Source: CAVTQZ01 sp963737015 | GTDB taxonomy: Bacteria; Actinomycetota; Acidimicrobiia; Acidimicrobiales; UBA8190 | DNA: 64,000 nt | Reading direction: 5' to 3' | Assembly: GCA_963737015.1 (NCBI GenBank) | Contig: CAVTQZ010000001.1 | Span: 1,178,001-1,242,000, forward strand | Shown: piece after piece, positions 37,499 through 46,304 of the stretch | Layout: each line of letters begins with the position of its first letter | How positions within the stretch are numbered: position 1 is the first letter of the stretch | Program-made: the position numbers and the translations under genes | The notes under the pieces: model-generated | What the model was told of the DNA's origin: nothing | The model's database searches: none | What the model saw: the letters and a program-made list of their open reading frames with translations, nothing else

Positions 37499-38617
37499 TT
37501 GTTTAACCGCCTAGCGATCTCCTTAAAGAACGGTCCTGGAACCGACTCTTCCGACGTGGACGATGTTCAGGACAATGTTGTCCTCTCCCAGGAATCGACT
37601 CACTCTTTCACCGGTTTGCCGTCGCCGACCGTCTCGGTGGTAGTGGCGACGCGTGATCGTGCCGAGTTCCTCGATGGGCTGTTGTCAGCCTTGGAAAATC
37701 AGACCTTTAGCAATGCGCGTTTCGAAGTCCTTGTCGTGGACGACGGGTCCCAGGACCAGACTTGGGAGACCCTCGTAGGCAGAGTGAAGAGCTCTGGCCT
37801 CCGCCTTTCGGCAATTCGTCTCTCTCGTAGCTTGGGGCAAGGAACAGCGAGAAATGTCGGAATCGAAAGCGGACGAGCACAAATTGTCGCCTTCACTGAT
37901 GACGACTGTGTCCCCGAACCTGCGTGGCTCGAAAAGCTGGTTTCGCGCTTCTTCGACGATTCCGAAACAGGGATCCCCGCCATGGTCGTGCAGGGACGGA
38001 CCCTCCCCTGGGCCGATGACACAGATGGCTCCGGTCCTTGGGCGCGGACACTGTGGATCCTCGGACCCACATGGCTATTTGAGACCTGCAACATCGCTTA
38101 TCGCCGAACCGACATCGAGCAAGCAGGGGGTTTTGCGCGCCGCAACGAAGCTCCAACGGACAAGGCCGGAAAGCTTGTGGGTGAAGATGCCCTGCTGGGT
38201 TGGGAAGTCGTCGGACGAGGCGTCGGACTCGTATTCGAATGCGACGCTGTGACTTATCACCGTCACATGCCTGCGTCATACGTTGAGTGGGTGCTCAATC
38301 ATCGTGGAATGGCAGTATTTCCTGCGCTGACGAGGCTAAATCCACTGGCGCGGAGGGCGATGTGGGCCGACTGGTTCCTTGCTCGCCGGACTGCGGCGTT
38401 TGACCTCGCACTTGCGGGAACCGTGCTGTGGGTCTTGAACGGCCGTAGGCGGTGGCTCGCAGCCTTGATTCCTTGGATGTGGATGGCACTCCCGGAAGCC
38501 TCTCATCGTGGAGGAAGGAATCCAATGGTCCGCCTTTTGCAGTTGGCAATCGGAGACTTCTTCGGTTTCGCGTCGCTCGTCGGTGGCAGTATTCGCTCGC
38601 GCACGATCGTGCTCTGA
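37499..38617 (+). CDS. Glycosyltransferase family 2
   Basis: GT2 protein of about 372 residues with hydrophobic C-terminal segments. It shows VSVVVATRDRAEFLDGLL, LVVDDGSQDQTWE (about residues 78-90), TARNVGIESGRAQIVAFTDDD (about 117-137), TWLFETCNIAYRRTDIEQAGG and LVGEDALLGWEV (about 213-224). It is the free-standing counterpart of domain two of the fusion at 22376-24340, sharing FETCN, the G-E-D element and the terminal SR-x-R-T-I/V-VL. The frame opens at 37433, with an ATG at 37478. I prefer the TTG at 37499 because of TAGGGGA about 8 bases before it. It leads a rightward unit with a methyltransferase and a GT4. Confidence 0.87.
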   Translation: MFNRLAISLKNGPGTDSSDVDDVQDNVVLSQESTHSFTGLPSPTVSVVVATRDRAEFLDGLLSALENQTFSNARFEVLVVDDGSQDQTWETLVGRVKSSGLRLSAIRLSRSLGQGTARNVGIESGRAQIVAFTDDDCVPEPAWLEKLVSRFFDDSETGIPAMVVQGRTLPWADDTDGSGPWARTLWILGPTWLFETCNIAYRRTDIEQAGGFARRNEAPTDKAGKLVGEDALLGWEVVGRGVGLVFECDAVTYHRHMPASYVEWVLNHRGMAVFPALTRLNPLARRAMWADWFLARRTAAFDLALAGTVLWVLNGRRRWLAALIPWMWMALPEASHRGGRNPMVRLLQLAIGDFFGFASLVGGSIRSRTIVL

Positions 38618-38644
38618 GAACGGCAAATAGGAGGAACGCTAAGA

Positions 38645-39361
38645 GTGGAAGACTTGCGAGAAGCGGTCGCGAGGTATTCCTGGTATCACACCATCGATCT
38701 GGGTGACGGCATCGCAACGAATGGAATGTTCGACCATCGAGGTTCCGAGGCCCGTCATGGACTTCCGGCAGACCTATCCGGCAAGCGCTGCCTCGATGTG
38801 GGAACCATGGATGGGTTCTGGGCCTTCGCAATGGAACAACGTGGCGCGAACGAGGTTGTCGCAGTCGACATCGACGACGCCGAGGAACTGGACTGGCCGG
38901 CGAGTCTTCGCAAGCGTACGGATAAGAAGCTCGACGAGACGAAGGGCGCTCGTTTCGAGCTCGTAAGGTCGCGTCTTGGATCGTCCGTACATCGTAAATT
39001 GGGGTCGGTGTATCGATTGAGTCCGACAGATCTCGGCGAGTTCGACTTCGTCTTCTGCGGAGACATGCTGGTTCATCTGAAAGATCCTGCGACAGCAGTC
39101 GAGAAAATCCGTTCGGTTTGTCGTGGGACCGCGCTAATCACCAATCCCGTAAAGGAGTACTTTCCATACAGGCGCCGGCCGCTCGCTCAGTTCGATGGCA
39201 TCGATGAATTCGAGTGGTGGCTGCCCAATCGTGCCGCCCTTGAGCGGCTCCTTCGTGCGGCTGGGTTCAGAAGCGTGGTCACGGGCCCGGTGTTTGAATT
39301 ACCCCCAACTCACGACCCCAGTTGGAAGGGACGACGGCGCTGGGTCCGAGGTGAGGTTTGA
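38645..39361 (+). CDS. Class I SAM-dependent methyltransferase (DUF1698/CmoB-like)
   Basis: A 238-residue methyltransferase. It starts with a W-Y-H-x-I-D/L element (SWYHTIDLGDGIATNGMFDH) that, with motif I CLDVGTMDGFWAFAMEQRG (about residues 49-67), recalls the DUF1698 group related to CmoB. VVAVDIDDAEELDWP is motif II, and FDFVFCGDMLVHLKDPATA (about 133-151) is motif IV. Group members in polysaccharide loci are usually small-molecule or glycan methyltransferases rather than tRNA enzymes. GTG start at 38645 with AGGAGG (38629-38634) 10 bases before it. It sits 27 bases after the GT2 and 53 before the GT4, so they form an operon. Confidence 0.83.
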   Translation: MEDLREAVARYSWYHTIDLGDGIATNGMFDHRGSEARHGLPADLSGKRCLDVGTMDGFWAFAMEQRGANEVVAVDIDDAEELDWPASLRKRTDKKLDETKGARFELVRSRLGSSVHRKLGSVYRLSPTDLGEFDFVFCGDMLVHLKDPATAVEKIRSVCRGTALITNPVKEYFPYRRRPLAQFDGIDEFEWWLPNRAALERLLRAAGFRSVVTGPVFELPPTHDPSWKGRRRWVRGEV

Positions 39362-39403
39362 CGCAATCTCTGCTCTGAATGTCCAGCGGTCGTTTTTCAA
39401 AAT

Positions 39404-39409
39404 AGGAGG
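39404..39409 (+). promoter_or_regulatory. Ribosome binding site fixing a TTG start
   Basis: AGGAGG lies 5 bases before the TTG at 39415, the only well-placed start for the following GT4-like gene. Confidence 0.6.
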
Positions 39410-39414
39410 CTGCA

Positions 39415-40602
39415 TTGTCCAGGCGAGGAGGGACCCGCCACTCGCCGCCGATATCCCTGCCGAGAGTCTTTTTTCTCCACGGTTATCCTGAACCGCATCC
39501 ATCGCACGCGGAGCTCGCTAGCCGTCTTGGGGTTATCGCGACCGCCCCGGTAGCACCGAGGAACACGCGCGGGATGGTGGCGGCTTTTCATCAAGCACGG
39601 GTTCTCTCACTCAACAAGGATTGGGACGCTCTTCTGGCGGAATGGCCCTGTAGTGAGGTCGTCTTCCTCCGGCTGTTGGACCGGCAGCATCGCCGTCTGG
39701 TGAGACTCGACTCGAGCAATAGCTGTATTCGCATTGGCTCCCACAGGCTCCTTGGGCGGTGGCTGCGACGTCTGGAACTGCGCGCTTGGGACGGACTGAT
39801 TGTGCTGAACGAAGAAGCTGAACGCGCCGTACGAACCCTAGTGAGTCCAAACACTGATGTTGTCCGTTGGACACCGAGCATTACGTCCGGCGATCCTTTC
39901 GGTGAGATCGTTTCCGATCAAAAGGGCCCGGTCATCTCTCTCATGCACGGCGGACCGCGATACCGGACACATTCAAAGGGAATCGACCGGGTCGCGGCGG
40001 TCTCCAACCTCGGAAAGCACGAAGGTCGGGGTCCAGTGACTGTATACGGAGGTTGGAAGAAGCAGCAGAAAGCACCGTTCCAGGATGCTGTGGTATTCGG
40101 CGGCGTTCGCCCGTCGCAGGAAGCGTTACGAGGCGCATCCATCCTTCTTCATCTTTCGAGGATTGATGCCTTTCCTGTTGCAATTGTTGAAGCAATGATG
40201 GCTGGCGTTCCACCAATCGTGGCGAGGGCGGGATCAGCCGTGCTCGTGAAGAATGTCGAACCTCGCCTGCTGGTGGAAGATGAAGGTTCAGCCGTCGAGG
40301 CCGTTCGCTGGATCCTGGCCCTGCCTGCATACGAATATCACGAACTATGCGGACGATTACGGGAGGAAGCCCTACGTTATGTTGACTCGACGCAAAGACC
40401 TGAACATATTGCTGGCGTTCAATGGGCGCTTAACTGCTCCGAACCGGTGTTGAGAGGTGTCTGGAGACCGGTTCCACTGCAGAGCCGGGTTCCGAGGCGA
40501 CCGGAGACTGCTCACCGCCTTGCGGGACCTGGTGAAGCTTCTGCTGACGTGCCTATCCGCGCACCCTCTCAACAGACTCCGTTATCAACCCGCGAGGCTT
40601 AA
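39415..40602 (+). CDS. Glycosyltransferase family 4-like protein
   Basis: Predicted GT-B glycosyltransferase, 395 residues. Early residues RVFFLHGYPEPHPSHAELAS resemble the first strand and acceptor loop of GT4 proteins. The donor half shows VISLMHGGPRYRTHSKGID (about residues 172-190), VTVYGGWKKQQKAPFQD, and LHLSRIDAFPVAIVEAMMAGVPPIV (about 243-267), the divergent but recognisable E-x-F-P/G-x-x-x-x-E-A-M-x-x-G-x-P signature. The last about 60 residues are Pro/Arg-rich and may be disordered. The TTG start is fixed by AGGAGG 5 bases upstream. Its 3' end overlaps the convergent GH16 gene by 18 bases. Confidence 0.8.
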   Translation: MSRRGGTRHSPPISLPRVFFLHGYPEPHPSHAELASRLGVIATAPVAPRNTRGMVAAFHQARVLSLNKDWDALLAEWPCSEVVFLRLLDRQHRRLVRLDSSNSCIRIGSHRLLGRWLRRLELRAWDGLIVLNEEAERAVRTLVSPNTDVVRWTPSITSGDPFGEIVSDQKGPVISLMHGGPRYRTHSKGIDRVAAVSNLGKHEGRGPVTVYGGWKKQQKAPFQDAVVFGGVRPSQEALRGASILLHLSRIDAFPVAIVEAMMAGVPPIVARAGSAVLVKNVEPRLLVEDEGSAVEAVRWILALPAYEYHELCGRLREEALRYVDSTQRPEHIAGVQWALNCSEPVLRGVWRPVPLQSRVPRRPETAHRLAGPGEASADVPIRAPSQQTPLSTREA

Positions 40603-41754
40603 ATAGTTTGCGTTATGTTGGTAGACGCGCACCGACTTTACATAGACGTTGTCTGGGACCTGCGGGTTCGGATGCCACGAAGCGATTGCAAGATCGAGTA
40701 TCAGATACATGGGGCCGCTATAGATGTTCGTTGAGTAGCTTCCGGTCTTCACCCCGTCTTCAAAGAAGGTCGCTACACCAGGCTCCCAGTCAACTGCATA
40801 TGTGTGCCATGAGCCGCTCGGGTTGCTGATTGGTGGGATAATGCCGTAGCCGTTTGCATTGGAATATTCGTTTTGCGGATCCCACCAATAATTCTGCTCC
40901 GGATTTAATCCTCCGCCGCCCCATTGCTCTGCTATGTCGAACTCCGGCGGCCCATTGTTGGGACCCCCCGACGGGAGCATCCAGAACGCAGGCCATGAAT
41001 CATTTCCCTTGGAAAACCAGATCGTCGCTTCGACGAAACCGTATGTGAAATCGAACTTTCCATGGGTCTGTATGAAGCATGAGTTGTACGGGTGGTTCGG
41101 GTCAGAAGGCGAGCTCGGCACGCTGAGTTCCAGATCTAGTTCGGCATTTTGGACAATGCAGTTCTGCGGCGATGCATCCTTCTCCGCTGTGCAGGAGACC
41201 CCACTGCTTTCGTAGCAATAGTTCCATTTTGATGTGTCAAGGTTGTTGCCGCTGAATTCGTCGTCGAAGACCATGGTCCATGGACCAGGCGGCATTGGCG
41301 TGGTTGTTATGTTGGCTGTCGGTGGCGGCAATGGCTTGCTTGTTGTGGCAGGGGCCTTCGTGGCAGGGGCCTTCGTAGCAGTGGTATTGGCAGTGGTACT
41401 CGTCGGCCTTGCCGGCGGGTCCGTGGTCGCTCTAGTGGTTGTAGTCGTATAGTTGCGCGCGACAAATTCCCCGGAATTGGGGCGGTATGTGAGCTGACTG
41501 TGCTTTTCGCTGGATCTGCCATTGCCGTTTGACCCCAGCTCAATCGTAAGCAGGGGCACAAGCACTAAGGCTGCCGCAGCTGCTGGTATAGCTACGCGCC
41601 TGACCATCTTGGCGTGGTTCACCACTAACTCGATTGGGAGCCCCTTCCTCAATGGGTCTGTCTCGACGCTCGGTGCTTTCGCCCGCTGGCAAGGAGAAGA
41701 GGCGAGGCCGATAGGTTGCGCGCGAGTTTTGATTCTTTTGTGACTGCCCGACAC
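40585..41754 (-). CDS. Secreted or membrane-anchored GH16 glycoside hydrolase
   Basis: Endo-beta-glucanase-like protein of 389 residues. A basic cytoplasmic N-terminus is followed by a membrane anchor (VAIPAAAAALVLVPLLTIEL, about 53-72), then a Thr/Ala/Pro-rich linker (about 100-150) and a GH16 domain from WTMVFDDEFSGNNLDTSKWN to the end. The catalytic motif PPEFDIAEQWGG fits E-x-D-x-x-E, with both acidic residues present. SWHTYAVDWEPGVATFFEDG is the usual following strand pair. GH16 enzymes cut beta-1,3/1,4-glucans or galactans, so it may trim the exopolysaccharide or foreign glucans. GTG start at 41754; the ATG at 41607 just before the anchor is an alternative. Confidence 0.88.
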   Translation of the reverse strand: MSGSHKRIKTRAQPIGLASSPCQRAKAPSVETDPLRKGLPIELVVNHAKMVRRVAIPAAAAALVLVPLLTIELGSNGNGRSSEKHSQLTYRPNSGEFVARNYTTTTTRATTDPPARPTSTTANTTATKAPATKAPATTSKPLPPPTANITTTPMPPGPWTMVFDDEFSGNNLDTSKWNYCYESSGVSCTAEKDASPQNCIVQNAELDLELSVPSSPSDPNHPYNSCFIQTHGKFDFTYGFVEATIWFSKGNDSWPAFWMLPSGGPNNGPPEFDIAEQWGGGGLNPEQNYWWDPQNEYSNANGYGIIPPISNPSGSWHTYAVDWEPGVATFFEDGVKTGSYSTNIYSGPMYLILDLAIASWHPNPQVPDNVYVKSVRVYQHNANYLSLAG

Positions 41755-41779
41755 ACTCGCACTCTTCGTGGTTGACCTG

Positions 41780-42337
41780 CTACAAAAATGCGTTCTTAAG
41801 TGCCTCTATGTGCAAATAAGGGCGAGCCTGGCAAGGCGCACCTTTGGCGGAGTGCAGGCACGCGAATAACGGCCGACCCACTCCCCGCAGGGTGACGTCC
41901 CCCGAGTCGTGTAGATGCGACCTTCGACTGCGAGGCCCTAGGCGCGCTCCGCCCCAAAAGACACAGGTGGGGTCGGACTCGAGTTCCTCAATGATCACGT
42001 CGAGGGTCGGCTTGGGCTCCGAGTTGAAAGTACAGCGTTCATCCGCGATATCGATGCGGACCACGTCTGGATGAGAGTCCGGGCAGCGCCGTTTGCCGAA
42101 GCGTCAGAGCGTCTCGATGTCGAGCTCGAGTGCAGCGACTAGGTCGTCGGCCTTCTTCGTGGAACCCCGTGCATGTAGCTTCCATCCACCGCGAACAACG
42201 TCAGCGTGATCGGGAGTCGAATCTGCGCCTTGGACGGCCCAAATGCCACTCGCCCAGAAGGCATTCTGCGCGGATCGCAGCGCGTCACAGCGATCTACCG
42301 GTGGCTTTGAGTAATAGCGTTCAATTCGAACGTCCAC
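41780..42337 (-). pseudogene. Unrecognised reading frame with an in-frame TGA
   Basis: Between the GH16 and first GH5 genes, one leftward frame is open from 42337 to a TGA at 42104-42106 (77 residues, starting DVRIERYYSKPPVDRC) and stays open in the same frame to 41780 (VRIDIADERCTFNSEPKP and so on). Codon use in both parts resembles the neighbours, with mostly G or C in third position. Read through the TGA, it would be about 185 residues. I recognise no family. It may be two small genes, one gene broken by a nonsense change, or chance open frame. No mobile-element feature is visible. Confidence 0.3.
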
Positions 42338-42359
42338 CTAAGTATTCGATGTCAATACC

Positions 42360-45002
42360 TTAAATCGCGTTCCCCACCACCGGCTGGCTCAATTGCATCG
42401 TGCCTGTCGACCCGTAGAAGCCGGCGTCGCCGAAGCTGAACACACCACCGTCAGAGGCGACCATCCAGTAGCCGTTGCCGTCCGGCGTCGCGGCAATTCC
42501 CACGATCGGCTTGTTCAGGTGCATAGCGCCTGTCGACCCGTAGAAGCCCGCGTCGCCGAAGCTGAACACACCACCGTCAGAGGCGACCATCCAGTAGCCG
42601 TTGCCGTCTGGGGTGGCGGCAATTCCCACGATTGGCTTGGTCAAGTGCATCGTTCCGGTCGATCCGTAGAAGCCCGCGTCGCCGAAGCTGAACACACCAC
42701 CGTCAGAGGCGACCATCCAGTAGCCGTTGCCGTCTGGCGTGGCGGCAATTCCCACGATCGGCTTGGTCAGGTGCATCGTTCCGGTCGATCCGTAGAAGCC
42801 CGCGTCGCCGAAGCTGAACACACCACCGTCAGAGGCGACCATCCAGTAGCCGTTGCCGTCTGGCGTCGCGGCAATTCCCACGATCGGCTTGTTCAGGTGC
42901 ATAGCGCCTGTCGACCCGTAGAAGCCCGCGTCGCCGAAGCTGAACACACCACCGTCAGAGGCGACCATCCAGTAGCCGTTGCCGTCTGGCGTCGCGGCCA
43001 TTCCCACGATCGGCTTGTTCAGGTGCATCGCGCCTGTCGACCCGTAGAAGCCCGCGTCGCCGAAGCTGAACACACCACCGTCAGAGGCGACCATCCAGTA
43101 GCCGTTGCCGTCTGGCGTCGCGGCTGGGGCGGCGGCGCTCGGAGCGGCCGGACTCTGCCCAATTGTCGTCGTGCCGAGGGGGAACGAGGTGGGCGCCAAT
43201 TTTCCTGGTGGCGTCGTGGTTTCCGTCGTGCTCGAATTGGAAGGCGGCTGCGAAGTCGTGGTGGTTGTCATGCTCGGCTGAGTGGTCGTCGTCGTGGTCG
43301 TTGTGGTGGTGGTTGTCGGGGTCGAGGCGGTTGTCGCTGGTGCGCTACATGGCGAGAGACCGGACGCTGCAGCAGCCAACGCACACAGCACCGGCATTCC
43401 CGACGCATGGGCCTCGGCCGTGCCGTCGTGGAGCCAATAAGCCAGTTCCCACTGGCTTAGGTTCTGGTCTTCCCACGCGAAGGCCGACCAACCCCAGCCA
43501 TGTGCTTCGGCGAAAGCGATCAGCTTCGAGGTGTAGGTGCCGTCGTACCAGCTTTGCCATCCAAACTCTGTGACCATTACGGGCAGCGACGCCGAGATTC
43601 CCACCCAGTTGTCGAGAATGGGCGATGGATCGGTGCTGGAGCTGATGTAGGCGTGGACCGCATAGACGATGTTCGAGCCAGTCACCAATGTCGCAGGGAC
43701 ATCGTTCGCCCAGTCAGTTCCGCCTATGAAGACCAAGTTCTGAGCGCCAGTGGACCGCACGACGTTGTAGAGCTGTTGCATCCCGGCAGTCTGATATGTC
43801 TGGTACGGCGCGTAGACATCGGTCGTCGTTCCACCGTTGAGCCAAACGGAGTCAGATATGTCATGCGGTTCGTTGTAGAGGTCGAAAGCCACAAGTGGGT
43901 TAGGGGCATATCGTGACGCAACTTCACTCCAAAAGGTTGGAGCTTGAGCTTCGTCCGCCATGTTGTGCTCGGTACCCGTCTCGCACCCGCCGACAGTGTT
44001 GGTGTGCAGATCGAGCAGAGCGACCATGCCTAGTGAGGTGATCCAGTTGACTACCTGGTCGATCTTCGTTGCGTACGTCGCATCGTAATCGCAGTTCGAA
44101 GATAGCCAGAACTGCTCCCCTAGGGGCAGCCGAATAAAGTTGGCACCCCACGCTTTGGCCTCTTCAACCGCCTGTTGGGTGACTGCCGTGGTCTCCGGGT
44201 TTTCCTCAAGACCGGTTAAAACGACTCCCCGCAGTGTTACACGTTTACCGCTTCCGTCGATGAGCTGATTCCCCGATGTATGAAGGGGGCCGACGAGAGA
44301 GGTTGACTGATTTCCAGTTGCCCGTATCCAGGCGTTGTCGAAGTACACCTCGGCCCCAGGAATGGGCGAGACAACCCGTAAGTACAGAGAGACCGATACG
44401 GTCCCGGAGGGGGCGATCTCCGCATCGGGCGCAACCTGCGTCCAGCTGCCGGTCACAGCCTGGGTCTCAGAACCCCAGATCCCGGTTATATCGTTCCCCG
44501 AAGAGTCGTAGAAGGCTAGGAGCGGTTGTACCTCTTCGTCGAGAGTGGCCGCTTCCATCGAGAAACCCGCTGTGTACAGCATGCCAGGGGTCGCAGGAGT
44601 GAGACCGCCGGTCGTTGGAGATCCGGAATTCGCGTAGGCGGACGTCGTCCCCGTAGCGATTACCCCTAGACCGCCGGCACCGCCACCCGCTCGCGGCGCC
44701 CAGACGAGATCAGAGTCCGTCCCCACCCAGCCTCCGATGGAATTCTCGAAGGTCGCTTGGTCCCCTAATAGGAGATTGGCCGGCACACTGTTTGTTACAT
44801 CCACCTTCGCCGCTCCGGTCAAGCCACGGTTCGTGGCTGCCGTTGTCACACCAAGTACAACGCTGAATGTAAGGACAGCAACGCTCCAGCGGGGTGCCCA
44901 AAGGGACACCCGGGCAGCCCTGTTCGCAGGCCGCGGGTCACGATCGCCTCCACCCACGCTCCATGCATCGGCAAATGAGTATGGGTTCTTGATCTTCGAC
45001 AT
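42360..45002 (-). CDS. Anchored GH5 glycosidase with N-terminal beta-sandwich module and C-terminal repeats
   Basis: An 880-residue extracellular enzyme. It has a membrane segment at about 37-56, then a module of about 160 residues (ATFENSIGGWVGTDSDLVW to VYFDNAWIRATG) like a carbohydrate-binding CBM4/9 fold. The GH5 domain follows (about 235-550), with LRGVVLTGLE, AWGANFIRLPLGEQFWLSSN, FDLYNEPHDISDSVWLNGG (acid/base Glu in N-E-P) and VMVTEFGWQSW (nucleophile Glu). A Thr-rich linker (about 560-610) leads to six 42-residue repeats. GH5 members cut beta-glucans or mannans. AGGTGAT about 10 bases before the ATG supports the start. Close paralogues lie at 46305-48102 and 50126-51799, but only this one has the repeats. 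Confidence 0.9.
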   Translation of the reverse strand: MSKIKNPYSFADAWSVGGGDRDPRPANRAARVSLWAPRWSVAVLTFSVVLGVTTAATNRGLTGAAKVDVTNSVPANLLLGDQATFENSIGGWVGTDSDLVWAPRAGGGAGGLGVIATGTTSAYANSGSPTTGGLTPATPGMLYTAGFSMEAATLDEEVQPLLAFYDSSGNDITGIWGSETQAVTGSWTQVAPDAEIAPSGTVSVSLYLRVVSPIPGAEVYFDNAWIRATGNQSTSLVGPLHTSGNQLIDGSGKRVTLRGVVLTGLEENPETTAVTQQAVEEAKAWGANFIRLPLGEQFWLSSNCDYDATYATKIDQVVNWITSLGMVALLDLHTNTVGGCETGTEHNMADEAQAPTFWSEVASRYAPNPLVAFDLYNEPHDISDSVWLNGGTTTDVYAPYQTYQTAGMQQLYNVVRSTGAQNLVFIGGTDWANDVPATLVTGSNIVYAVHAYISSSTDPSPILDNWVGISASLPVMVTEFGWQSWYDGTYTSKLIAFAEAHGWGWSAFAWEDQNLSQWELAYWLHDGTAEAHASGMPVLCALAAAASGLSPCSAPATTASTPTTTTTTTTTTTTQPSMTTTTTSQPPSNSSTTETTTPPGKLAPTSFPLGTTTIGQSPAAPSAAAPAATPDGNGYWMVASDGGVFSFGDAGFYGSTGAMHLNKPIVGMAATPDGNGYWMVASDGGVFSFGDAGFYGSTGAMHLNKPIVGIAATPDGNGYWMVASDGGVFSFGDAGFYGSTGTMHLTKPIVGIAATPDGNGYWMVASDGGVFSFGDAGFYGSTGTMHLTKPIVGIAATPDGNGYWMVASDGGVFSFGDAGFYGSTGAMHLNKPIVGIAATPDGNGYWMVASDGGVFSFGDAGFYGSTGTMQLSQPVVGNAI
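42369..43124 (-). repeat. Six tandem 126-base repeats encoding 42-residue units
   Basis: Exact period of 126 bases: the shared TAGAAG core recurs at 42415, 42541, 42667, 42793, 42919 and 43045. Each unit encodes AATPDGNGYWMVASDGG, then VFSFGDAGFYGSTG and a short variable part (AMHLNKPIVGI or TMHLTKPIVGI). Such units occur at the ends of many actinobacterial exported proteins and probably form a beta-propeller-like or wall-binding domain. Copies are nearly identical in DNA, with changes clustered in the A/T-M-H-L-N/T-K part, which suggests recent expansion or gene conversion. Confidence 0.97.
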
Positions 45003-45148
45003 TTATGGGGATCACCTGTAAAGGCGCGCACGCATCCCCGAACGCTCCACACAAGAAGCCGCCCACCTGCCCGTTTTCGGATGTGGACCTGAAAGAAGGG
45101 GACTCGGCAGCTGCCACCCTCGACCTCGTTTGGGAGATCGCCCGGCCG

Positions 45149-46264
45149 ATGCCAAGGGTCGAGCAGGTCAGCGAGTTTGTATCCGCTGGAGCTGACATGA
45201 GAATCGTCCAGCGCCTGGCCACCGACCACGGGCTTGGGCCCATGCTTTGGCGCGCTATCAGCGCGGCGGGATGCACTCCGTCTTTGGGTGCAGGAGCCGA
45301 GACGCTCGAATCGGAGGCCAATCTCTGGCGAATGTTGTCTCGGGTGGTGGTTCCACAGGCATTGGAGCTCTCAGTAGGCCTCCTGGGAGCTGCGGGGTTC
45401 GAGCCGGTCGTTTGGAAGGGACCCTCGATTTCCGCCCGCTACCCGGAGCCGTGGATGCGCCCAATGGTCGATGTCGATCTCTTACTGCCTGAGAATCAGC
45501 ACGCAGATGCGGTCCTCGCTTTACAGCACGGGGGTTGGTCGGTGACACGGGAGGTTGACCGGGTCCACTACGACACTGTTCTTATCCACCCAGCGATCCC
45601 CGGATTGGCCTTGGAACTTCATTGCGGCACCGATCTGTGGTGGGAACGAAGTACGCGTATGACCCTGGACGGTTTATGGCAACGACGGCGGTCAGTAGAG
45701 CTCTTTGGCCTCCCGACTTTCGGTCTTCCCACCGAGGTCGAGCTCATCTCTCTTGCTACACATGCTGGCAAACCGTTTCATTGTTTCGGCCGTCTCGTGT
45801 GGACCACCGACCTTGTGGTGGTCGTCGAATCAACTCGTCCGCACGGACTGGACTGGGACCTCGTCGACTACCTCGCTCGAGAGTGGAAGTGTCAATCCGT
45901 GTTGGCGGCAGGACTGGCCCAAGCACGTCGCCTGGGAGCCGAGTGCCCAGACCACCTCAGCCGTTTACCCGGTTCGTCAATCCGTAGAAGAGCCCTGAAA
46001 TCGCTGATCGACGACCAATGGCCACTAATTTCTGCAGACCCCGGGGTTCGCCGACGTCTTCGCTACGCGCTAGCCGATAGCGCTGGTCCGCGCGTTCGCC
46101 TGTTCCTAGGAGCACCAACGCCGTTCACGCCCCTGCGTCGGTGGCCCGCCATGTACGCCAGGTTGTTGCCAGCTGCGGTCAGGCGCGGATGGAGGCTATA
46201 CCGCGGTCGTTCGGATCCTTCGGACAAAGAGGAAACCCGGCAAACCATCGCGGCTAGAGACTGA
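45149..46264 (+). CDS. Nucleotidyltransferase family protein (PF14907-like)
   Basis: Predicted nucleotidyltransferase of about 371 residues, the kind often found in exopolysaccharide loci. The core reads FEPVVWKGPSISARYPEPWMR (G-x-K-G/A-x-x region, about residues 82-102), MVDVDLLLPENQHADAV (D-x-D metal pair, about 105-121) and LALELHCGTDLWWE (about 150-163, W/E-H-x-x-L). Its substrate in these loci is unknown. The frame runs back to 45005, only 2 bases from the divergent GH5 start. I prefer the ATG at 45149, which leaves room for promoters and has GGGAGA about 11 bases upstream. A start at 45005 cannot be excluded. Confidence 0.75.
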   Translation: MPRVEQVSEFVSAGADMRIVQRLATDHGLGPMLWRAISAAGCTPSLGAGAETLESEANLWRMLSRVVVPQALELSVGLLGAAGFEPVVWKGPSISARYPEPWMRPMVDVDLLLPENQHADAVLALQHGGWSVTREVDRVHYDTVLIHPAIPGLALELHCGTDLWWERSTRMTLDGLWQRRRSVELFGLPTFGLPTEVELISLATHAGKPFHCFGRLVWTTDLVVVVESTRPHGLDWDLVDYLAREWKCQSVLAAGLAQARRLGAECPDHLSRLPGSSIRRRALKSLIDDQWPLISADPGVRRRLRYALADSAGPRVRLFLGAPTPFTPLRRWPAMYARLLPAAVRRGWRLYRGRSDPSDKEETRQTIAARD

Positions 46265-46304
46265 TAAGACTCGCCGCCGATGCAGGCGCCGTCGACCTCG
46301 CCAG

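Noticed and set aside
42369..43124. Possible CRISPR array
   Set aside because: Repeats are contiguous 126-base coding units without unique spacers, in frame with the GH5 protein.
42393..43460. Rightward 355-codon frame opposite the GH5 repeat region
   Set aside because: Its repeats (VAEAEHTTVRGDHPVAVAV type) are only the reverse-strand reading of the 126-base repeats in the GH5 gene.
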